NCBI GenBank assembly: GCA_964569425.1 | Contig: CAZMVD010000012.1 | Location: 1-60,229, forward strand | DNA: 60,229 nucleotides | From: JACQXM01 sp964569425 | GTDB lineage: Bacteria; Planctomycetota; Phycisphaerae; UBA1845 | Direction: 5' to 3' | Part shown: positions 26,838 through 33,194 of the stretch, one piece after another | Layout of the letters: every line of letters starts with the position of its first letter | Numbering within the stretch: position 1 is the stretch's first letter | The notes under the pieces: model-generated | Databases searched by the model: none | What the model saw: only the letters and a program-made list of their open reading frames with translations | Told to the model about the DNA's origin: nothing | Made by a program: the position numbers and the translations under genes

Positions 26838-27436
26838 GCCGAACGCGCAAGTTTTATGATGTGTTCCTGTCCTATGCATACGTCGACCGACCGGTCGCCG
26901 AACAGGTACGGACTGCCCTTTCACACGCGGGGCTCGCCGTTTTTGACTTCGCGGATGTCGTTGCCGCGGAAAAAGTGGGCGACGCGGTGCGACACGCCAT
27001 CGCTACCAGTGAGGCGGTGGTTGTGGTTGTTCCGCGAAGGGAAGTCCTCCCCGCCACGGTTGCGGCAGAAATTGGTGCGGCTATGGCCTGGAACAAGCCG
27101 GTCTACGTCATTCAGCCGGCGGACGGGGTGGGCGAGTTGCCGCCGTTCCTTAAGGAATTCAACGCATATCCCCTTTCCCGGGTGGACGACATGGCGTCAG
27201 CGATCCGCAAGGGAAGGACGCCCTTGAGGAAAAGGGAGCTTGAGGCGCTGTCCGACGTATACGCAGAAATGCAGACGACCACGGATCGGCTCCTTGAAGA
27301 ACCCGCGACACTGGACCAGTTGGCTCGGCGCTTCGCATCCCGAACGGGCACACGCGTACCGGGCGAGCGCCTGCTGGCCGAGATGATTCGGCTGCACCGA
27401 AAAGGACTGTGGATTCGTCTAGGACGTACCGGCTGA
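26834..27436 (+). CDS. TIR-domain protein 2 with C-terminal helical domain
   Basis: A 200-residue protein. The TIR domain (about 7-95) has FYDVFLSYAYVDRPVAEQV, AGLAVFDFADV, EAVVVVVPRR and TVAAEIGAAMAWNKPVYVI, with E79 as predicted catalytic Glu. It differs clearly from TIR protein 1, so this is not a recent tandem duplication. The C-terminal half (about 120-200) is helical, ending LLAEMIRLHRKGLW, and may be a winged-helix or partner-binding domain. It overlaps TIR gene 1 by 4 nt; the permease GTG comes only 2 nt after its stop. The three genes read as one transcriptional unit. The biochemical role is inferred from the TIR family only. Confidence 0.83.
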   Translation: MSRTRKFYDVFLSYAYVDRPVAEQVRTALSHAGLAVFDFADVVAAEKVGDAVRHAIATSEAVVVVVPRREVLPATVAAEIGAAMAWNKPVYVIQPADGVGELPPFLKEFNAYPLSRVDDMASAIRKGRTPLRKRELEALSDVYAEMQTTTDRLLEEPATLDQLARRFASRTGTRVPGERLLAEMIRLHRKGLWIRLGRTG

Positions 27437-27438
27437 CC

Positions 27439-28725
27439 GTGAAACTCCTCTCCGCCGAAACCTTCAAGCTCGGGCTGAACAACCTGCGTCTGCACAAGCT
27501 GCGTTCCTTGCTGACGTCGATGGGCATCATCTTCGGCGTGGCGGCGGTGATCTGCATGCTGTCCATTTCCGAAGGCGCATCCGCCGACGAGATGCGAATG
27601 ATCCAGCTTCTGGGCACGCGCAACATCATCATCAGCTCGGTCAAGCCGCCGGATTCTCAGCAGGCTTCGCAGGGCAATCAGGCGCTGATTGAGTATGGCA
27701 TCAAGCGCACGGACGTGTCCATCATTCGCGAGACCATCCCCCACGTGACCCATATCGTGCCGCTCAAGACTGTTTCTTACCGAACACGGCATGGCGAGTT
27801 TCAGGGTAATTTTGATACCGTGGGCACGACCCCCGCGTTCTTCGAAGTGGTCAACGTGCACGTAGCCCAGGGCCGCGCGCTCACCCAGTCGGACCTGAGC
27901 GAGCGCGCCAATGTCTGCGTGATCGGGGAACAGGTTCGCCGCGATCTGTTTCCGTTCAAGGACCCGCTGGGCGAAACGGTTCTCGTCGAGCGGTTTCCCA
28001 CCGGCGTTCCGTTCACCGTGGTGGGCATTCTGCAATCGGTCCTCACCGCGGGAGCCCCGGCACGCGGCGTAGAACAGCGCGACCTCAACCGTGAGATTCT
28101 CGTCCCGGTTTCCACTGTCGAATCCCAGTTCGGCGAGACCACACGGCGTATCACCAGCGGCTCGCGCGAGTTCATCAAGATGGAGTATTCCGGCCTGTAC
28201 ATTACGGTCGATGAGATTGAAAACGTGCTGCCGATTTCCGAGATGATCAAACGCGTCTTCGAGCACGGCCACCCCTCCGTGGATTACGAAGTAAAGGTTC
28301 CCCTCGCCAGTTTGGAATTGGCGCGCAAGAAGAAACGAAACAATCAGCTGGTGCTCGGCTTCATCGCCAGTGTGTCGCTTCTGGTGGGCGGCATCGGCAT
28401 CATGAACATCATGCTGGCCACGGTGACCGAGCGGACGCGCGAAATCGGTATTCGTCGGGCGCTGGGCGCCCGGCAGCGCCACATCACGATACAGTTCCTT
28501 GTCGAAACCGTGGTCCTTTCCACGGGCGGAGGGATTGTCGGGGCCATGCTGGGCATCATCGGGGCTTACGCCATCTCCGACATTGCGGGCTGGCAGACCA
28601 TCGTCAGCGCGTGGTCGGTCATGGTCAGTTTCGGGCTTTCCGTGGTGGTGGGGATCTTCTTCGGCATGTACCCGGCCATGGCAGCTGCGCGGCTGGATCC
28701 GATCGAGGCGCTGCGCCATGAGTAG
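27439..28725 (+). CDS. MacB/FtsX-type ABC transporter permease
   Basis: A 428-residue permease of the type VII (MacB/LolCDE/FtsX) class: N-terminal helix in LRSLLTSMGIIFGVAAVICM, a large extracytoplasmic MacB-like domain (about 50-280), then three C-terminal helices with the FtsX signature VGGIGIMNIMLATVTERTRE and IGIRRALGA, ending MAAARLDPIEALRHE. Such permeases work with a separate or fused ATPase; none is encoded next to it. The GTG at 27439 lies 2 nt after the TIR 2 stop; another in-frame GTG at 27409 would overlap TIR 2. It could be a resident gene behind which the TIR pair inserted, or a true third member. Confidence 0.9.
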   Translation: MKLLSAETFKLGLNNLRLHKLRSLLTSMGIIFGVAAVICMLSISEGASADEMRMIQLLGTRNIIISSVKPPDSQQASQGNQALIEYGIKRTDVSIIRETIPHVTHIVPLKTVSYRTRHGEFQGNFDTVGTTPAFFEVVNVHVAQGRALTQSDLSERANVCVIGEQVRRDLFPFKDPLGETVLVERFPTGVPFTVVGILQSVLTAGAPARGVEQRDLNREILVPVSTVESQFGETTRRITSGSREFIKMEYSGLYITVDEIENVLPISEMIKRVFEHGHPSVDYEVKVPLASLELARKKKRNNQLVLGFIASVSLLVGGIGIMNIMLATVTERTREIGIRRALGARQRHITIQFLVETVVLSTGGGIVGAMLGIIGAYAISDIAGWQTIVSAWSVMVSFGLSVVVGIFFGMYPAMAAARLDPIEALRHE

Positions 28726-28825
28726 AACGAGCGCCGCCATTCACATTCCGCCCTGCTCGACCGTGTAAATTGTCAGTTTATGGCCAGTTATCGCGAGCGT
28801 TTTGCGCAGTTTTTTGCGATTTGAC

Positions 28826-28854
28826 TTGTCTCGCCGCCGACCATGTGGTATAGT
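28826..28854 (+). promoter_or_regulatory. Candidate sigma-70 promoter upstream of the sigma-factor gene
   Basis: TTGTCT (28826-28831, 4/6), a 17-nt spacer and TATAGT (28849-28854, 5/6). A TTGACT overlaps the -35 at 28821. Transcription from about 28861 leaves a long leader of about 220 nt to the ATG at 29081. The rest of the 355-nt space (28726-29080) holds nothing I can name. Confidence 0.42.
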
Positions 28855-29080
28855 TAGGGTGCAGTTGGCATCCCCGCCAGATTATTCTCCCCCTTTTTGC
28901 CAAACAAAGGCGTGCGCCCGGTGTCTATACCGATGCGCGTTGAGCGTATCGGTCCGGTAGCGCTCGGTGACGCGGCTCGAAATGTATGGTTGGTTGGCGG
29001 CTTTCGTTTGTGCCGGTTCCAGCATGGAGCCGGAGTCGCCAATCGGGTGGGAATGAAGCAGTCCGGAAGGGAGCAGCATC

Positions 29081-30076
29081 ATGGCCGTGAACATGATGGA
29101 AATCGTCGCAATGCCGGCCTCGGCCGGAAAAATGGTGTCCGCCCGGCCCCCCAGCGAAGAAATCATTCGCACGTTGGCCGTGGAGGACCAGGTGCTCCTG
29201 ACCAAGTTGCTCACGGAGCCGGCGGATTACGTTGATCATCCCGAGTTTCGCAAGCGCGGCATCGAGAAGCGGCTGTACGGCGGCGAGGCGAAGTTCGCCG
29301 AACGGCAGCCGACGCGCTTTGCGGAGGGGGCCGACCCCCTGACGCGAGTCACGAAACCCGGTGAACGGCTGCCGGCGCTCCCCACCGAGTTGGAACATCT
29401 TGCCTTCATGCGGTTCAACTTCGCGCGCATGAAAACGGCGCAGATCCTGAGCGCGTCCGCCGGGCTTGAATTGAGTGCCGCGGCCACTCGGCAACTACTG
29501 GCCTGGGGGCACCGTGTGCTGGCAGCGCGCAGCACGATCGTCCGGCTGAACCTCCCGTTGGTGCTGGCCATGGCCAAACGCACGCGGCTGACCAATGTTG
29601 ACTTCAACGAGATGATCAGCGAGGGCAACATGGCCCTGCTGCGCAGTGTGGAGAAGTTTGACTGCTCCCGCGGTTTCAAGTTCAGCACCTATTCGTGCCG
29701 GGCCATCCTCAAGAGTTTTTCGCGCGTGGCGATGCGTGCCAGCCGTTACCGCGGCAAGTTTCCGGCGGAGTTCGATCCGGCGCTGGAGCGCAGCGATTTT
29801 CTGGACCGCAAGCGCGACGGTCAGGAGCGAGATTGCGTCGACGAACTCAAGGAGATTCTGTTGGAGAATTCCGCGGGTTTGAGTGACGTGGAGCGCAAAG
29901 TCATCACGGAGCGTTTCGCCCTGGGTTATTGCGAACCGCCGGGCAGCCCTTCGCCCAAGACGCTTGAACAGGTCGGGGTGATGATCGGCGTGACCAAGGA
30001 GCGGGTGCGGCAGATTCAGAACAACGCCTTGCGCAAGATTCGCTCCGCTCTGGAGGAGCGGTTTCTGGCGGCCTGA
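29081..30076 (+). CDS. Sigma-70 family RNA polymerase sigma factor
   Basis: A 331-residue sigma factor. The first 150 residues are unlike the standard region 1. Region 2 (about 152-218) is clear: IVRLNLPLVLAMAKRT, EMISEGNMALLRSVEKFD and GFKFSTYSCRAILKSFSR, close to the region 2.1-2.4 consensus. Region 4 (about 293-325) has TLEQVGVMIGVTKERVRQIQ, the helix-turn-helix for the -35 element. Region 3 is short or divergent. GGAAGGGAG at 29065-29073 gives a strong ribosome site. No anti-sigma factor adjoins. It is likely an alternative factor rather than the primary one; regulon unknown. Confidence 0.92.
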   Translation: MAVNMMEIVAMPASAGKMVSARPPSEEIIRTLAVEDQVLLTKLLTEPADYVDHPEFRKRGIEKRLYGGEAKFAERQPTRFAEGADPLTRVTKPGERLPALPTELEHLAFMRFNFARMKTAQILSASAGLELSAAATRQLLAWGHRVLAARSTIVRLNLPLVLAMAKRTRLTNVDFNEMISEGNMALLRSVEKFDCSRGFKFSTYSCRAILKSFSRVAMRASRYRGKFPAEFDPALERSDFLDRKRDGQERDCVDELKEILLENSAGLSDVERKVITERFALGYCEPPGSPSPKTLEQVGVMIGVTKERVRQIQNNALRKIRSALEERFLAA

Positions 30077-30213
30077 TCGACCGGGTTGCGTTCCCCTCCC
30101 CACCCGGTTGGTCTGGTCGAGCGATGGACTCTGTTGCCTGGTCCGTCCGGAACTTCACCACCCCCTCGATTCCCGGTGAGGGTTTCCGGTCCGGGGATTC
30201 AACAATCCCAAGG

Positions 30214-30804
30214 TCAATTGCCCGTTTCCTCCGGTCGGATGGACGACGTTCGGATCTTGCCGAAATAAACAGTGAAATGCGGTACGTTTTCCACGACGTG
30301 GCATTTCATGCAATCGGTGCGGAGACGGCCCAGGGCATCCTCGTAGGCCTTGGAGTGTCGGTCGGACATGGCGGTCTGTATGGCTTGCTTGACCAGCGGG
30401 ATGGTCTCCTCAATGAACGGCTTGGCGGCCTCGGCGCGTTTGGGCCGCCGTTCCAAAGCAAGCCGCAGGGCCAACTCAATCTTCTCGATCTGGTACTGGG
30501 CGTAGGGCCAGTTACGGTCCTGGCCCGCGAAGTACAGCTCGTTGAAGCGGAATCCGATTTCCATCATGGCAACATCGAGACCACGCAGGTGGTGCTCCAA
30601 TTGGTCGCGCTGTGCCGCGGGTGAGTCGGAAAGCCAGTGTGCCACTTCGGAAACAGGTTGGCTTGTTGCTTGCTGTCCATGGGCCGTCGAGGTTCGGGCG
30701 GTGCGGTCCGTCCATTGTACTCTGGCGAAAAGGCCCACGAAGAAAGCCAGGGCGAGCCAGGGCGCTGCGATCAGTTTCCGGCTCTTGGTTCGATACGCCA
30801 TCAT
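30214..30804 (-). CDS. Cytochrome c'-like monohaem exported protein
   Basis: A 196-residue protein with an N-terminal membrane/signal segment (PWLALAFFVGLFA) and a predicted helical bundle. It carries a single c-type haem motif CMKCH near the C-terminus (about residue 173), the position expected for cytochrome c' family four-helix proteins. GGAGG lies 5 nt before ATG 30804 (a second ATG is at 30801). It is third in the padR-doxX operon, starting 19 nt after the doxX stop. Cytochromes c' bind NO or CO or transfer electrons; no specific ligand can be read here. Confidence 0.78.
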   Translation of the reverse strand: MMAYRTKSRKLIAAPWLALAFFVGLFARVQWTDRTARTSTAHGQQATSQPVSEVAHWLSDSPAAQRDQLEHHLRGLDVAMMEIGFRFNELYFAGQDRNWPYAQYQIEKIELALRLALERRPKRAEAAKPFIEETIPLVKQAIQTAMSDRHSKAYEDALGRLRTDCMKCHVVENVPHFTVYFGKIRTSSIRPEETGN

Positions 30805-30823
30805 TGACTCCTCCAGGTCGTCC

Positions 30824-31345
30824 TCAACCGGCGCGCGACGGGGGACTTTGCGCAAGTCGAGCGTCGAGGGACAGGCGTCCGGCGCCGACGATCAGCAGGT
30901 AAACGCTGCCCATGAGCATGGCCCAATCCGTCCGCGCCTCGTGGGCCATCGCCCAGAAGCCGTAACGCGACAATTGCCGCACGTGAAAGCCGCCCAGATC
31001 GTGCCCGAGGAGGATGGGCAGCTTCGTGATCACCATGGCGGTGAGCATGACCATGATCAACGGCAGGGCGGCGGCGCGCGTCGCGAGCCCAAGGACCACC
31101 AGTGCCCCGCACGCCAATTCGAGTCCCGCGACGCCGTAGGCGAGGTCGGGATGGGCGAATCCGATCTTTTCGAACCGGCCCGGCCCGAGTTCCGCGGAAA
31201 AAAGAAATTTCTGCAGACCCTCGGAAACGAACACCAGCCCAACCAACAGGCGGACAAAGATCACGCTGGCGGGCGCGTTTGTGGCCATGAGTCGCTTCCA
31301 GACAGGACCGCGCACGGCAACGCCTTCTCCAGATGGCGTCTTCAT
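30824..31345 (-). CDS. DoxX family membrane protein
   Basis: A 173-residue four-helix membrane protein of the DoxX family. Pattern: VIFVRLLVGLVFVSEGLQKFLF at the first helix, GPGRFEKIG, GVAGLELACGALVVLGLATR, and a final helix with DWAMLMGSVYLLIVGAG. DoxX proteins are associated with redox processes; actinobacterial DoxX takes part in thiol-oxidative stress complexes, and the quinol-oxidase link is from archaea. ATG 31345 overlaps the padR stop (ATGA), with AGGAGG 8-10 nt upstream inside padR. It is the middle gene of padR-doxX-cytochrome c'. Confidence 0.9.
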   Translation of the reverse strand: MKTPSGEGVAVRGPVWKRLMATNAPASVIFVRLLVGLVFVSEGLQKFLFSAELGPGRFEKIGFAHPDLAYGVAGLELACGALVVLGLATRAAALPLIMVMLTAMVITKLPILLGHDLGGFHVRQLSRYGFWAMAHEARTDWAMLMGSVYLLIVGAGRLSLDARLAQSPPSRAG

Positions 31346-31794
31346 CGCGTGCCCCTCCTGCCGCCTGATCGTAACTTCGTCGTAATACCCTTGGCAGTGC
31401 CCCGACCGTCTCGATCGGTGGATCGGGTTCCGCGTTGCGGCTGCCGCTTGCCGTGCGCGCGATGCCCGAATACCTCGTGCAACTCCGTTTCGAATAGCTC
31501 GCCGAACAGCTCTTTGACTTTCTGCTTGGCCAAAGCGAGCGTCCGCCGGCCGACGGGTGTGATGTTGTACACGCGACGCGTTCGGCGGCCGGCGCGCTCC
31601 GCCATTGATTTCAACAGTCCTCGTTCTTCCAACCGGTGCAGCAAGGGATACAGCGTGCCGGCGCTGAGCTTGTAGCCGTGCCGGGCGAGTTCTTCGATGA
31701 TCCACAAGCCGTAGACCGGCTGTTCCGCCGCATGATGCAGGATGTGCAGGCGGATCAACCCTGCGTAGAAATCCTGGTCGGGCGCTGGGTGCAT
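31342..31794 (-). CDS. PadR-family transcriptional regulator
   Basis: A 150-residue PadR-type winged-helix repressor: LIRLHILHHAAEQPVYGLWI, ELARHGYKLSAGTLYPLLHRLEERGLL and RRVYNITPVGRRTLALAK are the DNA-binding core, followed by a dimerisation helix and a basic tail. The start at ATG 31794 fits a consensus-like promoter only 8 nt upstream, implying a leaderless message. An inverted repeat within that promoter suggests autoregulation and control of the divergent transporter gene. It overlaps doxX by 4 nt. Confidence 0.92.
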   Translation of the reverse strand: MHPAPDQDFYAGLIRLHILHHAAEQPVYGLWIIEELARHGYKLSAGTLYPLLHRLEERGLLKSMAERAGRRTRRVYNITPVGRRTLALAKQKVKELFGELFETELHEVFGHRAHGKRQPQRGTRSTDRDGRGTAKGITTKLRSGGRRGTR

Positions 31795-31801
31795 GGATGA
31801 G

Positions 31802-31829
31802 AGTATCGCCTTTCGACATCGGTTGTCAA
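31802..31829 (-). promoter_or_regulatory. Promoter of padR operon (leaderless)
   Basis: Minus strand: perfect TTGACA (31829-31824), a 16-nt spacer, then GATACT (31807-31802, 4/6). Transcription would begin at about 31795-31794, that is on the A of the padR ATG, so padR would be translated leaderless. Confidence 0.48.
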
Positions 31830-31845
31830 TATCGTAGTCCGATGT
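31816..31845. promoter_or_regulatory. Inverted repeat, candidate PadR operator
   Basis: Perfect 7-bp arms ACATCGG (31816-31822) and CCGATGT (31839-31845) separated by 16 bp. The repeat overlaps the -35 and spacer of both divergent promoters. The ACAT/ATGT half-site letters are those seen in PadR-family operators, though spacing varies in the family. One dimer bound here would block both directions. Confidence 0.5.
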
Positions 31846-31851
31846 TATGAT
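31823..31851 (+). promoter_or_regulatory. Promoter of the chromate-transporter-family gene
   Basis: TTGTCA (31823-31828, 5/6), a 17-nt spacer and TATGAT (31846-31851, 5/6). It is the best-matching promoter in the window. The start would be about 31858 with a leader of about 45 nt to the TTG at 31902. Its -35 overlaps the -35 of padR on the other strand. Confidence 0.52.
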
Positions 31852-31901
31852 CGGCGGCAAGCCCCGTCAAGGGACTGCTGATTACTCGGGAGACCCCCAC
31901 A

Positions 31902-33035
31902 TTGCCGCTGCGCGAACTTGCCATCGTGTTCCTCAAGCTTGGAGCCACGGCCTTCGGCGGGCCCGCCGTGCACATCGCGCTGCTCGAACAGGAGGTCGTG
32001 CATCGCCGCAGGTGGCTCTCGCATGAGGAGTTTCTTGACTTGCTCGGTTCGACCAATCTGATTCCCGGACCGAACTCGACGGAGATGGCCATCCACATCG
32101 GCCTGCGCCAAGCCGGCTGGAAAGGGCTGCTCGTTGCGGGAAGCTGTTTCATCGTTCCAGCATTCCTCATCACGTTCGCCTGCGCGTGGTTCTATGTGCG
32201 TTTCGCGCAGGTGCCGCAGATTCAGGGCGTCCTCTACGGTGTCAAGCCCGTCGTGCTGGCGGTCGTCTTGCAGGCCATCTGGCGTCTGGTGCGCAGCGCC
32301 GTAAAGTCGCGCCTGCTCGGCGGGGTCGCGCTCGCCGTCTTGGTGGCCCACCTCGCGGGCGTCCATGAGCTGCTGCTCTTGCTGATGGCCGGGATGCTCG
32401 TCTGCGCGGTGCGGCCCGGGGCGGATGCATGGAGCCGGCGCGGCGGGCTCGGTGCCCTGGCATTCGCCCCTCCCTTCCTTCCCCTTGGGCTGGCGTCGGC
32501 GCCGACAGTGAGCGCCGCATTCAGCGTCGGCAAGTTGTTCCTCTTCTTCCTGAAAGTAGGGTCGGTGTTGTACGGCAGCGGCTATGTGCTGTTGGCGTTC
32601 TTGCGCGGCGACCTGGTCGAGCGATGGGGCTGGCTGACCGAATCGCAATTGATGGACGCGATCGCGGTCGGGCAGATCACGCCCGGGCCGTTATTTACGA
32701 CCGCGACGTTTATCGGCTACGTGCTCGCAGGTCCGGTCGGAGCCTGTCTGGCGACGACCGGTATATTTCTTCCGTCGTTTGTGTTCGTCGCGCTGAGCGC
32801 CCCGCTGATTCCAAGACTGCGGCAATCGAAGATGGCCGGTGCGTTCCTCGACGGTGTAAACGTCGCCTCGCTCGCGCTGATGGCCGCCGTCACCTGGCAC
32901 CTCGCGCGGACGGCTTTCGTCGACGGTACGACCGTCATCCTGGGCGCCGCGGGCGCCGCGCTCTTATTGGTTACCGGGGTGAGCCCGATATGGCCGATAC
33001 TCGCTGCCGCCGCCGTCGGTCTGGTCGTGGGCTGA
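31902..33035 (+). CDS. ChrA-type chromate transporter family protein
   Basis: A 377-residue two-halved membrane transporter of the CHR superfamily. The N-half has FLKLGATAFGGPAVHIALLE and LIPGPNSTEMAIHIG; the C-half repeats this as FLKVGSVLYGSG and QITPGPLFTTATFIG, typical for long CHR proteins (two homologous domains). Known members export chromate by proton-driven antiport, but many homologues have unproven substrates. TTG 31902 is used with GGGAG (31888-31892) 9 nt upstream. It diverges from padR, probably under its control. Confidence 0.9.
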   Translation: MPLRELAIVFLKLGATAFGGPAVHIALLEQEVVHRRRWLSHEEFLDLLGSTNLIPGPNSTEMAIHIGLRQAGWKGLLVAGSCFIVPAFLITFACAWFYVRFAQVPQIQGVLYGVKPVVLAVVLQAIWRLVRSAVKSRLLGGVALAVLVAHLAGVHELLLLLMAGMLVCAVRPGADAWSRRGGLGALAFAPPFLPLGLASAPTVSAAFSVGKLFLFFLKVGSVLYGSGYVLLAFLRGDLVERWGWLTESQLMDAIAVGQITPGPLFTTATFIGYVLAGPVGACLATTGIFLPSFVFVALSAPLIPRLRQSKMAGAFLDGVNVASLALMAAVTWHLARTAFVDGTTVILGAAGAALLLVTGVSPIWPILAAAAVGLVVG

Positions 33036-33194
33036 ATCTCACACCGCCCCAACCGGGTTTTCCGATATTCCCCTGATTAAGGAGTGTTACCGTCGGGATC
33101 TGCCCTGTGTGGCACACCCCGTTCGCGGGACCTGACTCCTCGTCCCACCCGCGCAAGTGTGCGTTCGGGATGCGGCCGGCGCGCATGGCCGGCA

